From NCBI GenBank assembly GCA_030428615.1, contig JAUIDN010000001.1, positions 248,001 through 312,000 on the forward strand: 64,000 bases of DNA, read 5' to 3'. Shown one piece after another: positions 37,582 to 46,460 of the stretch. The first letter of the stretch is position 1, and each line of letters opens with the position of its first letter. This DNA is from Alphaproteobacteria bacterium. Lineage in GTDB: Bacteria > Pseudomonadota > Alphaproteobacteria > Sphingomonadales > Emcibacteraceae. A program made the position numbers and the translations under genes. Below the pieces are notes generated by a model, which saw nothing but the letters and a program-made list of their open reading frames with translations, had not been told where the DNA came from and did not search any database.

Positions 37582-38755
37582 CCGCCGAGCCCATCAACAT
37601 GTAGCTAAATGCCGCCTTGATGCGGCTAAACCCGCCAAGGGTATCGACATCAGCACCGGCAACAAGCGGAAATGATTTTGTTTCCATGCCATCCGCGGAA
37701 AGCTCCAATGTGGCGATGGGTTGTCCCTTTTGGATCGGGGCCGCAATCGGGCCGTCATAAATCACTTTCGCGGTCATGTTGCGGCGGGCCTGCTTGTTCA
37801 TGGAAAGGGTGACGTCTTCTTCAGCGACGAGCGGCACGGTCGCGTCTTCACCAAGCCAGACATCGGCCTGATCAATCGTCTGCCCGGCTTTTAACATGTC
37901 ATAGATGCCGAAATTGCGGAACCCATAGTTAAGAAGCCTTTCAGATTCGTTGATACGGGCATTGTCACTGGTCATGCCGTTGACCACCAACACCAAACGA
38001 CGACCATCCATCAATGCGGAAGAGGCAAGACCGTATCCGCCGTCTTCGGTATGGCCGGTTTTAAGGCCGTCTGAATGGACCCGGTCACGGTATAAAAGAC
38101 GGTTTCTGTTTGGCTGATTGACCCCGGCGTAGCTGAACTGTTTTTCAGCAAAAATCGGATAATATTCCGGAAATTCCGTTGCAATCGCAAGGGAAAGCGT
38201 GGCGATATCATGCGCCGACATATAATGTTCGGGATCGGGCCAGCCGTTGGTGTTCATAAAATGGCTGTTCGTCAGGCCAAGATTTGCCGCTTCATCGTTC
38301 ATCATGTTCACGAATACCCCGACATCGCCGGCAATCGCAAGCGCGAGCTGCGCGCAGGCGTCATTGCCGGATTGAACGATAATGCCGCGAAGTAAATCAG
38401 CAATGGTCACGGTGTCGCCGGCATTCACATACATGGTTGAGCCGGTATCATTGGTGCTCGTGTTGCGCCATCTGCGCCAGACGGGGCTGTCTTCAACCGT
38501 AAATTCGTCGTCGAGGGAAAGAGAGCCGCTTTTTAATTGCTGAAAAGCAATATAGACGGTCATCAGTTTGCTCATGGACGACGGGGTCATTTTTTCATCG
38601 GCATTTTTTTCAAACAAAATATCGCCTGTCGACGCTTCAATCAGGATGGCCTGTTTCGCGGGCGTTGACATTGTCTGTGCGGATACGCTTCCCATTAACG
38701 ATGTGGAGGCAATCCCCGCAAGGATAAGAAGACGAAATGATTTTTTAAGTTTCAT
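37574..38755 (-). CDS. D-alanyl-D-alanine carboxypeptidase (PBP5/6 type, S11)
   Basis: Periplasmic penicillin-binding protein that trims the terminal D-Ala from peptidoglycan pentapeptides. The 393 residues have a signal peptide ending SVSAQ (about residue 27). The S11 domain carries SxxK in TPSSMSKLMTVY, SGN in IVQSGNDACAQLA and KTG in GLKTGHTEDGGYGL. A beta-rich PBP5 C-terminal domain follows from about residue 280. A C-terminal amphipathic anchor is likely (RIKAAFSYMLMG). It precedes tmk with overlap and follows rlpA, the usual alphaproteobacterial order. Confidence 0.94.
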   Translation of the reverse strand: MKLKKSFRLLILAGIASTSLMGSVSAQTMSTPAKQAILIEASTGDILFEKNADEKMTPSSMSKLMTVYIAFQQLKSGSLSLDDEFTVEDSPVWRRWRNTSTNDTGSTMYVNAGDTVTIADLLRGIIVQSGNDACAQLALAIAGDVGVFVNMMNDEAANLGLTNSHFMNTNGWPDPEHYMSAHDIATLSLAIATEFPEYYPIFAEKQFSYAGVNQPNRNRLLYRDRVHSDGLKTGHTEDGGYGLASSALMDGRRLVLVVNGMTSDNARINESERLLNYGFRNFGIYDMLKAGQTIDQADVWLGEDATVPLVAEEDVTLSMNKQARRNMTAKVIYDGPIAAPIQKGQPIATLELSADGMETKSFPLVAGADVDTLGGFSRIKAAFSYMLMGSAGD

Positions 38756-38788
38756 ACTTGAACCTTTTTTCTGATTTATTATGCCACA

Positions 38789-39643
38789 TTAATCGAATAT
38801 GACTTTGGCGGTATTATGTCCTAATTTTATAACCTGCTGCAATGCCGCGTTGGCGGTGGTGGAGGTAAACATCGGCCCGATGCGGATTCGGTAAAGTTTG
38901 CGCCCGTTTACGGTAATGCTTTCCATGCCGGTATCACCAAGATGGCTAACGGCCGCCATCACCCGTGATGCGCTGCCGATCTGGCTGTAGGCGCCGACCT
39001 GAACATACATTTCATCGCCCTGTGGCTGCGCGGGAACAGGGGCCAGGCTTGCGATCTGGGTCGGGGCTTCCTGCTGGATTGGCTCAAGCACCTCAAGTGT
39101 TTCGACGGCGACACGGCCGACTTCCTGTTTCGGCAGTGGCGGCGGATCATCGGATCTTGCGATTTGTACCGGGGCGTCGGGGCCGGAGACGGCCTCAACC
39201 CGAACGCGGGTGGTGCCGCGCTTTTCAAAACCAAGGAGCTGCGCGCCGCGGCGGGAAACATCAATCAGACGGTTTCCGACAAAAGGGCCACGGTCATTGA
39301 CACGCAGAATGAGCGAACGGTTATTTTCAAGGTTTGTGACCCGGACCCAGCTTGGCATCGGCAGCGTCGTATGTGCCGCCGTCAGTTTATTCATGTCATA
39401 AACTTCGCCGTTTGCCGTTCGTTTGGCGTGAAAATCCGCGCCGTACCAGGACGCAATCCCCACTTCATTATAGGTAGGGTCTTCTTTCGGCGTGTACCAT
39501 TTACCGGCGACCTTATAAGGTTCACCGATTTTAACCCCCGGCGGCGCGGGCGGCGCCGAAGACTGCATTTGCGGCCCACCACCGGTACAGGCACTGAGCA
39601 ATGCGCTTAAAACAATAAAAATGAGAACACGGTATGATTTCAT
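38789..39643 (-). CDS. rlpA: Septal ring lytic transglycosylase RlpA family lipoprotein
   Basis: Outer-membrane lipoprotein that cuts stem-less glycan strands at the septum. The 284 residues have lipobox ALLSAC (Cys19). The double-psi beta-barrel domain runs from about 60 to 155 (VGIASWYGADFHAKRTANGE, LTAAHTTLPMPSWVRV, VNDRGPFVGNRLIDVSR), with the catalytic Asp in NDRGPF. A Pro-rich linker follows, and a C-terminal SPOR domain (MYVQVGAYSQIGSASRV..., from about 210) targets denuded glycan. It lies 11 bp after mltB, so the three wall enzymes form one group. Confidence 0.94.
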   Translation of the reverse strand: MKSYRVLIFIVLSALLSACTGGGPQMQSSAPPAPPGVKIGEPYKVAGKWYTPKEDPTYNEVGIASWYGADFHAKRTANGEVYDMNKLTAAHTTLPMPSWVRVTNLENNRSLILRVNDRGPFVGNRLIDVSRRGAQLLGFEKRGTTRVRVEAVSGPDAPVQIARSDDPPPLPKQEVGRVAVETLEVLEPIQQEAPTQIASLAPVPAQPQGDEMYVQVGAYSQIGSASRVMAAVSHLGDTGMESITVNGRKLYRIRIGPMFTSTTANAALQQVIKLGHNTAKVIFD

Positions 39644-39654
39644 CTTTAAGTCAC

Positions 39655-40707
39655 CTATTTAAGTTGATCAGAAAGCAAGCTGACCCCCAGCGCATAAAGG
39701 TTTGAACAATTATAGGTCAGGATCGACCGGAAATTCTGATAGGTCAGATAAGCCGGTCCTTCAATCCCCATGGGCATTAACAGCGTTGCTTCAATATTTG
39801 TGTTTTGTACCTTCGGCAGGTCACTGCCGTCAAGGTTACGGACTCCCATTTCCTGCCATTCGTCAAGGGAGTATTTCTTGCTGTGGTCGCTAAGCGCGCG
39901 TTTGCAGGACCGCGGCGGGTTCGGTTCATGGGTCAGGTCCAATAATGCCTGCCGTTCGGCCAGATCATCCGGCAATTTGACTTCGCGGCCCCATGTCTGA
40001 TCCGGTTTCCAGCCGTGAACGGCAAGATAATTACCGATGGAGCCGAAAACGTCCGCTTCGTTGGTCCAGATATCCTTTTTACCGTCACCGTCCATGTCAT
40101 ACGCATAGGCAAAGAAGCTGGTGGGCATGAACTGCCCCTGCCCCATGGCACCGGCCCAGGAACCGATCATTTTATCGGGTGTGATATGCCCTTCTTCCAG
40201 AATGGCGAGCGCTTTTAACAGTTCCTTTCTGAAAAAGGAACTCCTGCGCATGTCATAAGCAAGCGTCATCAGGGAGCGAACGACATTGAAATCACCGGTA
40301 TAGGTGCCGTAATTGGTTTCCATGCCCCAGATCGCGGCGATAAAGCGTTTCTGGACGGCAATATTGCGCGCCGACGGGTTTAGGACGGACGCAAATTCCG
40401 CCATTTTCGTGCGGCCGTTTTTGATGCGGGTCGGGCTTACGCGGCGTTCAAGATATTCTTCTGCGGTCTGTGTGAATTCGGGTTGGCGGCGGTCAAGTTC
40501 CACGACCCGTTCATTGGGGGTGAGCCCTTCAAATGTGATATCAAGGATTTCCTGTGAAATCCCCTGCTGCAGGGCTTCCGCCTTGAGTTCGGCAAGCCAT
40601 TCTTCAAACGGCACAGGGTTATCGGCCACCTGCCGCTGCGCATTGGCCGCAGAAATCCCGATAACAAACGCGGCCGAAAATAAAGTTATAAAAAACGCTC
40701 TGATCAC
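39655..40707 (-). CDS. Lytic murein transglycosylase, MltB family
   Basis: Periplasmic lytic transglycosylase (family GH103). The 350 residues have a signal peptide ending ANAQ (about residue 23) and no lipobox, so unlike E. coli MltB it should be soluble. The catalytic Glu lies in FIAAIWGMETNYGTYTGDFNV split by normal family spacing. Other signatures are GSWAGAMGQGQFMPTSF, YAYDMDGDGKKDIW and the C-terminal peptide-binding segment with LTYQNFRSILTYN. It leads the leftward unit mltB-rlpA-carboxypeptidase-tmk. Confidence 0.93.
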   Translation of the reverse strand: MIRAFFITLFSAAFVIGISAANAQRQVADNPVPFEEWLAELKAEALQQGISQEILDITFEGLTPNERVVELDRRQPEFTQTAEEYLERRVSPTRIKNGRTKMAEFASVLNPSARNIAVQKRFIAAIWGMETNYGTYTGDFNVVRSLMTLAYDMRRSSFFRKELLKALAILEEGHITPDKMIGSWAGAMGQGQFMPTSFFAYAYDMDGDGKKDIWTNEADVFGSIGNYLAVHGWKPDQTWGREVKLPDDLAERQALLDLTHEPNPPRSCKRALSDHSKKYSLDEWQEMGVRNLDGSDLPKVQNTNIEATLLMPMGIEGPAYLTYQNFRSILTYNCSNLYALGVSLLSDQLK

Positions 40708-40847
40708 TGATCTGCCCTTATATATTCGTTCATATTTTGTGATAATATTATTGTTACAATATATAGTTTAAAAATCGTGACGATTCAAAGGCAAATGAGA
40801 AAAAAACTTAAATTTATCAGTGAATGTGAAAAAACAGCATTCTATTC

Positions 40848-40876
40848 TTGACCTAAGGGGGGCTATCCTTTAAATG
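40848..40876 (+). promoter_or_regulatory. Promoter for tRNA-Ser
   Basis: TTGACC (40848-40853) and TAAATG (40871-40876) are separated by 17 bp and lie about 30 bp upstream of the tRNA 5' end. The G run between them and the position fit a stable-RNA promoter. Confidence 0.5.
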
Positions 40877-40908
40877 CTCTTGTCACGCATATCGCAATCA
40901 CATCTTAT

Positions 40909-40998
40909 GGAGAGGTGGCAGAGCGGTTGAATGCACTGGTCTTGAAAACCAGCAAGGGTGCAAGCCCTTCGTGGGTTCGAATCCCACCCTCTCCGCCA
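40909..40998 (+). tRNA. tRNA-Ser (anticodon TGA)
   Basis: A 90-nt class II tRNA with the CCA encoded. The acceptor stem GGAGAGG (40909-40915) pairs with CCTCTCC (40988-40994), followed by G and CCA. The anticodon loop CTTGAAA carries TGA at 40943-40945. The long variable arm (AAGGG/GCCCTT region) identifies a serine tRNA, and the T arm has GGTTCGAATCC. It reads codons UCN, mainly UCA. It stands at the boundary between conserved genes and the accessory right part. Confidence 0.97.
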
Positions 40999-41006
40999 TA
41001 AAAAAG

Positions 41007-41032
41007 GCAGGGCCATTGGTCCTGCATTTTTT
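41007..41032 (+). terminator. Terminator of tRNA-Ser
   Basis: An 8-bp stem GCAGGGCC / GGTCCTGC (one G-T pair) with an ATT loop is followed by ATTTTTT. It begins 9 bp after the tRNA CCA end. Confidence 0.85.
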
Positions 41033-41098
41033 GTATCGGGTATTATTTGGAAGCGGGCTAAAGCAAATTACGTTTCCTTCACTTTATTAAGTATACTG

Positions 41099-41126
41099 TC
41101 CCCCGATTTCCTTCCCCCGATTTCCT
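41099..41126. repeat. Tandem 2 x 14-bp perfect repeat
   Basis: TCCCCCGATTTCCT is present twice, head to tail (41099-41112 and 41113-41126), in the 189-bp gene-free gap between the tRNA-Ser and the end of the sulfatase gene. It may be a slippage product or a scar. Nothing else stands out in this gap. Confidence 0.8.
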
Positions 41127-41187
41127 AACGACCCAAAGCGGGCAGTCAAAACTAGTAAGTGGGTTTAGAGGTAAAGTTATTTTGTAG

Positions 41188-42780
41188 TTAAAGATTTCCT
41201 TGTAATTCTCTAAACCCCTTTTGTCTTAAACTTTGAAGGGTTCGTCGCATTTTCAATAATATTTCTGGTTGCTCGGAGGCAACATTTACGGTTTCACCGG
41301 GATCACTTTCAAGATTATATAGTTGTTCGACTGAACTGAAACCACCTTCAATATCTTTATCTACTGCAACCCATTTATTCCGTATTTGATCTTTCTCAGG
41401 TGTAACTGCAATATATTTCCAATTTTTCATTCTTAGAGAAAGTGTGCCAACAGACTCCTCTATTATGTATTCCCTTCCTAACTGTGATCTGCCGAGCAGA
41501 GCAGGAAGCATATTTAAACTATCGATGGCTTCTCCCTTAGATAGCTCCAGTCCTAAAAGTTCCGCCAACGATGCATAAAGATCAACTTGGGAGAAAAGGG
41601 CATCACTTGTGGCTGGCAAAACAATATCTTCCCAACTAACAATTGTTGGAACTCTAGTGCCAGCCTCATAGGCGCTATATTTACCACCCCGATAAATTCC
41701 CCCAGGCTTATGCCCTTTGAGGAGACTTACAGCGCCATCACTATAACCATCGTCTAGAACCGGACCATTATCACTTGTAAACAACACCAAGGTTTGTTTG
41801 TTAAGGTTAAGTCTTCTTACTTCCTCCATAATTTTACCCACGGCCCAGTCCACCTGTGCGATTGTATCCCCTCTTGGCCCCATATCAGTAATGCCTAAAA
41901 AATCAGGATGAGGAAGTCGCGGGACATGAATATCATGAAAAGAATAATACAAGAAGAAAGGGCTATCACCACTTGACTGTAAAAAATCTATTGCCTTGTT
42001 AGTTAATATAGCTGGTATCTCTTCATCAACCCATAAGGCCTTCTCTCCACCACTCATCGAACCGATACGTGGAACTCCGTTAATAATTGTACCATTATGT
42101 TGTTCGTCAGCAGCGTATCGTACAAGATCGGGCCGTTCATACCCATGCGGTCGATCACCTATCTTGCCTGAGTAGCTTACATTGATAGGGTCATTTTTCT
42201 GTAAATTTATGACATTGTGATTTTCCAGAAAAACGGTAGGAACCCGATCCCCCGTTATTGGCATAAGGAAACTATAGTCAAACCCGATTTCCAATGGGCC
42301 AGAAGTGACTTTGCCATTCCAATCAATATTGCCGTCTCCAAAACCTAGGTGCCACTTTCCGATTACAGCGGTTTTATAACCCTTCTTTTGTAGCATTTTA
42401 GGTAATGTTGGTTTGTCCGGTTTTATCAATGCCGGTGCATCACCTTCAAGAATATCACTATTAACTCGAAACCCATGTTCACCGGTTAACAGTGCGTAGC
42501 GAGATGGTGTGCAAGTTGCAGCTGTGCTATGAACATCTGTGAAATTTATTCCCTCTTTTGCAAGTTGGTCTATATTTGGGGTTTTTACACCAACAGCACC
42601 ATTTATCCCAACATCGCCATACCCAAGATCATCAACATAAAAAATGATAATGTTTGGTCTACTGCTTTTATGATCAACGGTTGATGTTTGAGCAAATGAA
42701 TTATTCGCACAAAATAAAAGCGTTAGTGTTATAAAATTTGCATCAAGCCAAATTTTTTGGGAGAATAACTTTAATATCAT
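41188..42780 (-). CDS. Secreted sulfatase (arylsulfatase family, Cys type)
   Basis: Hydrolyses a sulfate ester, probably in the periplasm. The 530 residues have a signal peptide (ending NSFAQ, about residue 31). Metal ligands sit in FYVDDLGYGD (D50, D51), and the formylglycine motif C90-T-P-S-R is followed by YALLTGEHGF. WHLGF supplies further active-site residues, and VLFTSDNGP supplies the second Asp-Asn metal pair. Activity needs a formylglycine-generating enzyme, which is not in this window. GGAAGG lies 9 nt before ATG 42780. It is visibly more AT-rich than the wall-enzyme genes across the tRNA, consistent with later acquisition. The substrate is unknown. Confidence 0.9.
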   Translation of the reverse strand: MILKLFSQKIWLDANFITLTLLFCANNSFAQTSTVDHKSSRPNIIIFYVDDLGYGDVGINGAVGVKTPNIDQLAKEGINFTDVHSTAATCTPSRYALLTGEHGFRVNSDILEGDAPALIKPDKPTLPKMLQKKGYKTAVIGKWHLGFGDGNIDWNGKVTSGPLEIGFDYSFLMPITGDRVPTVFLENHNVINLQKNDPINVSYSGKIGDRPHGYERPDLVRYAADEQHNGTIINGVPRIGSMSGGEKALWVDEEIPAILTNKAIDFLQSSGDSPFFLYYSFHDIHVPRLPHPDFLGITDMGPRGDTIAQVDWAVGKIMEEVRRLNLNKQTLVLFTSDNGPVLDDGYSDGAVSLLKGHKPGGIYRGGKYSAYEAGTRVPTIVSWEDIVLPATSDALFSQVDLYASLAELLGLELSKGEAIDSLNMLPALLGRSQLGREYIIEESVGTLSLRMKNWKYIAVTPEKDQIRNKWVAVDKDIEGGFSSVEQLYNLESDPGETVNVASEQPEILLKMRRTLQSLRQKGFRELQGNL

Positions 42781-42819
42781 GGTAAATTGCCTTCCAATTA
42801 AACAGCTTATTTTAATCAG

Positions 42820-42839
42820 AACTTTATAGCAATAAAGTT
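42820..42839. promoter_or_regulatory. Inverted repeat upstream of sulfatase
   Basis: AACTTTAT (42820-42827) and ATAAAGTT (42832-42839) form an 8-bp perfect inverted repeat with a 4-bp centre, 40-60 bp upstream of the sulfatase start. The spacing fits a dimeric repressor site overlapping the promoter, but no regulator gene is adjacent. Confidence 0.3.
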
Positions 42840-43019
42840 AAATCCCAAAGCAATTCAGGGCACAGTTTACTTAATTGGGAAATTGATTTTTGCCCTCCTC
42901 ATGACCCAATTACCATTGAATTGGCCATGGTGGTTAAATAAGTATGATGCCTTCTGTGATTTGCGGGTACCGCATAAGAACCGCGCCATAACGGGGCCAC
43001 GGAATTAAACGTGTATCCG

Positions 43020-43619
43020 TTATTGGTTTGACGGCGTAAAGGGCCGCGCCTCCCCGCGGTCAACAAGGAACCAATCCGTTCCTTCGTAGCGTCGTTCGAT
43101 TGTCCAGTCAAAGCCGCCCTGCGGCAGATATGTGGTTTTGGAGCGCAGATCAAATTTGCCATATTGGTCCGCTCCGGAATAGGCGGTGCTGTACCCGTTT
43201 TCATGAAAATTTATGACTTGTGACCTGGCCGACCAGGTCGAATTTTTAGCGGCGAAATAATGCTGATCAACCGCGCCGGTAGCGGGGTTATAGGTGCGGA
43301 TGACCTGCCCGAAAAAGGCGTTGTCATCGTTAGTTCGCCAGGTGCTTTTGATGCCGCGCCCATCAAACACGGGGGAAATTTCGACCCGAAATTTAAGCTG
43401 TGTAAATTCCCCAGGTTTTTGCATGACATCATTTGTTACCTGCCAAAGGCCGATTTCGCCTTCGAATTTTGCCATATAGTCAGCCGGGGTAACGGGGACC
43501 GGTTTTTCCTGTGCCATGGAAGTGGATGAATATATGCCAGTTATGGCAAGAAAAATAAGTGCTACAGATTTTGTACAAAGGTCTTTGGTCATTATGCCCC
43601 CGTCGTTTTTGCGGCTCAT
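43020..43619 (-). CDS. Exported protein of unknown function (DUF1579-like)
   Basis: A 199-residue product with a signal peptide (LIFLAITGIYSSTSMAQE). The mature domain is about 160 residues, rich in Trp and beta strands (GEIGLWQVTNDV, KFRVEISPVFDGRGIKSTW, VIRTYNPATGAVDQHYF, TYLPQGGFDWTIERRYEG). The pattern of 'W' strands resembles DUF1579/lipocalin-like proteins that may bind a small hydrophobic ligand; this is a weak guess. An alternative start at ATG 43592 (MTKDLCTKS) gives a more compact signal peptide. It lies alone, downstream of the heme operon on the same strand, 128 bp after hmuV. Confidence 0.7.
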   Translation of the reverse strand: MSRKNDGGIMTKDLCTKSVALIFLAITGIYSSTSMAQEKPVPVTPADYMAKFEGEIGLWQVTNDVMQKPGEFTQLKFRVEISPVFDGRGIKSTWRTNDDNAFFGQVIRTYNPATGAVDQHYFAAKNSTWSARSQVINFHENGYSTAYSGADQYGKFDLRSKTTYLPQGGFDWTIERRYEGTDWFLVDRGEARPFTPSNQ

Positions 43620-43747
43620 CGCGAGCCTTTCAGAATTATGATATCTGTCACGCTATCATTAGGGGATCAATCATTCAATTCAAGAAAAAGTGAAGTCCGC
43701 ATGGCGTGTTAGGGAATGTCGACGATCAGAAACATGCCGACGGATGG

Positions 43748-44533
43748 TCAAAGCGTAGCGACAATCACCGGGGAGTGATCAGCGCTGCGGCGCAGGATTT
43801 CGGTATTTATACCCCAAACGGTGCGGATCGTTTCCTTATCCAGAACGTCATTCGGAGGGCCGGATCGGTTAAGTTCACCTTCCTTGAGCAAATAAACCTG
43901 ATCGGCGTAGGACATGGCCTGATTTAAATCGTGCAATATGGCGAGCACACCGAAGCCTTTTTCGTTTGCCAGCCAGCGGGCTATTTTGAGTATTTCAAGT
44001 TGATAAAGCGGGTCAAGTGCGCTTGTCGGTTCGTCAAGCAGCAGATATTTATGACCACGGTTATCATCCGTGGGCCAGATTTGCGCGAGCACACGGGCGA
44101 ACTGCACGCGCTGTTTCTCGCCGCCGGACAGGGTCGAAAATTGTTGCTCCATCAGGTATTCGGTCCGGGTCAGCTTTATGATTTCCTTCAGGATAGGGCG
44201 GCTGACCGATGGCGGTTCATCATGGGGAAGTCGGCCCATCAGAACAATATCATAGGCGGTGAAATTAAAGGTCACGTGGGACGATTGCGGTAAAATGGCC
44301 CGGCGTTTGGCGCGCTCCCGATAACCAATCCCCCCAAGTGGTTTTTGGTCAAGCGAGATCGTGCCGCTTGATGGCTTCAGATCACCGGCAAGCAATTTTA
44401 ACATCGTCGATTTTCCCGCCCCGTTCGGGCCGAGGATTACGGAAAACACACCGGGTTTTGTTGACAGGGATATATTTTTTACCAATGCTTTTTTGCCCAC
44501 ATATGCCGATACATTTGTTGCCTGATAAGACAT
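43748..44533 (-). CDS. hmuV: Heme ABC transporter ATP-binding protein
   Basis: Cytosolic ATPase that powers heme import through HmuU. I start at ATG 44533 (MSYQATNVSAYVGKK), whose A overlaps the hmuU stop; the open frame to 44569 adds residues inside hmuU. The 261 residues have Walker A LGPNGAGKSTMLKLL, signature TLSGGEKQRVQFARVLAQ, Walker B YLLLDEPTSALDP and switch LAILHDLNQAMSYAD, typical of the FecE/HmuV type. It is the last gene of the operon. Confidence 0.94.
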   Translation of the reverse strand: MSYQATNVSAYVGKKALVKNISLSTKPGVFSVILGPNGAGKSTMLKLLAGDLKPSSGTISLDQKPLGGIGYRERAKRRAILPQSSHVTFNFTAYDIVLMGRLPHDEPPSVSRPILKEIIKLTRTEYLMEQQFSTLSGGEKQRVQFARVLAQIWPTDDNRGHKYLLLDEPTSALDPLYQLEILKIARWLANEKGFGVLAILHDLNQAMSYADQVYLLKEGELNRSGPPNDVLDKETIRTVWGINTEILRRSADHSPVIVATL

Positions 44534-45582
44534 TATGCTCTTCCTCTGTTTTTTGAAAGCAGCAACCACAGAAAGAACGGGCCGCCAACCGCGCTGCAGA
44601 CAAGACCGATGGGAAGCTCCGCCGGCATGACAACCGTTCGCGCCGCAAGATCAGCCACAAGAGTGACGATCGCGCCAAGCAGCGCTGATGCGGGGATCAC
44701 CAGCCGGTGATCCGGTCCGGAAAATTGCCGCACGATATGTGGGACGATAAGCCCGACAAAGCTGATGATACCCGACACGGCGACGGACGCGCCGACAATC
44801 AGGGCGACGGATAATATAATAATCCTGGTCAGTTTTTTCGTATCGACACCCAGATGCCCTGCTTCGGCGATCCCAAGCAGATAGGCATTTAACGGCACGG
44901 CGCAGCGCCACAAAGAGGCAAGACCAACTACCACCAGCAGCAATGACGGCATAATACCCTGCCATGTCGCGCTGCCAAACCCACCCATCATCCAGAAGGT
45001 AAGCAACCGTAGCTGCGTATCATCGCTGACAAACTGAAAAAGCCCGATGCCCGCCATCGATATGGCATTTATGGCAATACCGATTAGCAGCATGCTCGCC
45101 ACCTTGTCCCCGACCGTGTTTCTTGAAAGAAGATAAATCAGAACGGTCGCGCACACGCCACCGGCAAATGCGGTAATGGGCAACATAAACCCGGACGCAA
45201 AACCAAAGCCGAAGACGATATAGGCAACGGCAAATAACGCTGCACCGCCCGAAACGCCGATCAAGCCCGGCTCCGCCAATGGATTACGGAACAATGCCTG
45301 CAGAACCGCCCCGGAAATACCAAGAGCCGCGCCGACGAATATCCCCAGCACGACACGCGGCATACGAATGGAAAGCAATATGCCCTCTTCGTGCGGTGCG
45401 TAACCCCACGGCAATGTCAGGCCAGCCTGCGCCCCAAGAATAGACAGGATTTTACCGATGGAAAGCCCGTAGCTGCCGATGGTTATATTGACCAGCACCG
45501 TTAAGACGAGGCAGATGGTCAAAATCATCAATAATCCCGGCTTTTCAAACTGCACCTGCTTTACCGCGTTTTCGTTAATCAT
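44533..45582 (-). CDS. hmuU: Heme ABC transporter permease
   Basis: Inner-membrane permease of the BtuC/FecCD family, 349 residues with about ten hydrophobic helices. Characteristic stretches are IRMPRVVLGIFVGAALGISGAVLQALFRNPLAEPGLIGVSGGAALFAV broken across the first helices, and IISFVGLIVPHIVRQFSGPDHR in the ATPase-contact region; only parts of these are diagnostic (RNPLAEPGLIG, GPDHR). It is coupled to hmuV by a one-base overlap and lies 20 bp after hmuT. Confidence 0.94.
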   Translation of the reverse strand: MINENAVKQVQFEKPGLLMILTICLVLTVLVNITIGSYGLSIGKILSILGAQAGLTLPWGYAPHEEGILLSIRMPRVVLGIFVGAALGISGAVLQALFRNPLAEPGLIGVSGGAALFAVAYIVFGFGFASGFMLPITAFAGGVCATVLIYLLSRNTVGDKVASMLLIGIAINAISMAGIGLFQFVSDDTQLRLLTFWMMGGFGSATWQGIMPSLLLVVVGLASLWRCAVPLNAYLLGIAEAGHLGVDTKKLTRIIILSVALIVGASVAVSGIISFVGLIVPHIVRQFSGPDHRLVIPASALLGAIVTLVADLAARTVVMPAELPIGLVCSAVGGPFFLWLLLSKNRGRA

Positions 45583-45602
45583 TATTCCTGCTCACACATG
45601 CA

Positions 45603-46460
45603 TCAGTATATCTGCTCAGCGAGCGATCTTATTGCTTGCGGCGTACGTGGGCCAAAGCCAAGCAGAAGAAGTCCGTCCATCGCGACGAGGTTACCGTTCT
45701 GTCCCGCCGGGGTTAAACGCAGCTGCGGCAATGACAATATTTTTTCCTTCCCGCCGGAGCCTTCGACCACATGCGCCATCATCAGGATGTAATCCGGGGC
45801 GGAGGATGCGGCAATTTCGGGCGATAATGGCTTAAAGCCCGTGAACCCCTCGACCGCATTGACACCGCCGGCCAGTTCAATGATGGCGTTTGCGTCCGTA
45901 TCAGCGCCGGCGGCAACGGGTGTGCCGTCCTGCGCCGATAGCAGAAATAATATTCTGGGTGACTTCCGGGACAATTTTCGAAGCGCCACGAGATTTGCGG
46001 CTTTTTCAAATTCCGCCACGAGCTTGGCGCGCAGTTCCCTGCCCTGTTCCTCAATATTTAAGGCATTTGCGACCTGCTCAACACGGTCAAGGACAGACTT
46101 GGCACTTCCACCCTTGCCGACCTTGCGAACACAAACCCCGACGGCGCCAACCTGATCAAGGGATTCAGGCGGCCCCGCGTCAGGGTCGGCGATAATCATA
46201 TCCGGCCCTAATGATAATAACCCTTCTGCGCCAACACGGCGGTAATAGCCCACTTTCGGAAATTTTTCCGTGTCTTCCGGTACCGTTGATGTGACATCAA
46301 CACCGACAATACGGTCCTGTGCCCCTAAAGCGTAGATAATTTCCGTGACCGCCCCGCCAAGAGCGATCACCCTGTTCGCCGCGCTTTCGCAGACGGCTTG
46401 TGCATTTACCGGCATCCACGTAAAAAAATAAACGGTAAGCATATAAATTACACCCTTCAT
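45603..46460 (-). CDS. hmuT: Periplasmic heme-binding protein
   Basis: Substrate-binding protein that passes heme to HmuUV. I start at ATG 46460 (MKGVIYMLTVYFF), which overlaps the hmuS stop by 4 nt. The 285 residues have a signal peptide ending VNAQA, then the class III binding fold: RVIALGGAVTEIIYALGAQDRIVGVDVTS, VGYYRRVGAEGLLSLGPDMIIA with the Tyr that ligates heme in this family, and ASSAPDYILMMAH. A single rigid linker helix (KSVLDRVEQVANALN) is evident. Confidence 0.92.
   Translation of the reverse strand: MKGVIYMLTVYFFTWMPVNAQAVCESAANRVIALGGAVTEIIYALGAQDRIVGVDVTSTVPEDTEKFPKVGYYRRVGAEGLLSLGPDMIIADPDAGPPESLDQVGAVGVCVRKVGKGGSAKSVLDRVEQVANALNIEEQGRELRAKLVAEFEKAANLVALRKLSRKSPRILFLLSAQDGTPVAAGADTDANAIIELAGGVNAVEGFTGFKPLSPEIAASSAPDYILMMAHVVEGSGGKEKILSLPQLRLTPAGQNGNLVAMDGLLLLGFGPRTPQAIRSLAEQIY

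Noticed and set aside
39164-39610. 148-codon open frame antisense to rlpA
   Set aside because: RlpA barrel and signal-peptide coding explain the region; no start signals on the plus strand.
41007-41032. tRNA-flanking hairpin as an attachment site
   Set aside because: The stem plus T-run is a standard terminator; no copy of the tRNA 3' end is visible elsewhere in the window.
42899-43204. 101-codon minus-strand frame overlapping the DUF1579-like gene end
   Set aside because: It is a shifted frame of the exported-protein gene with no signal or domain; the 239-bp gap beside it shows only a promoter-side inverted repeat.
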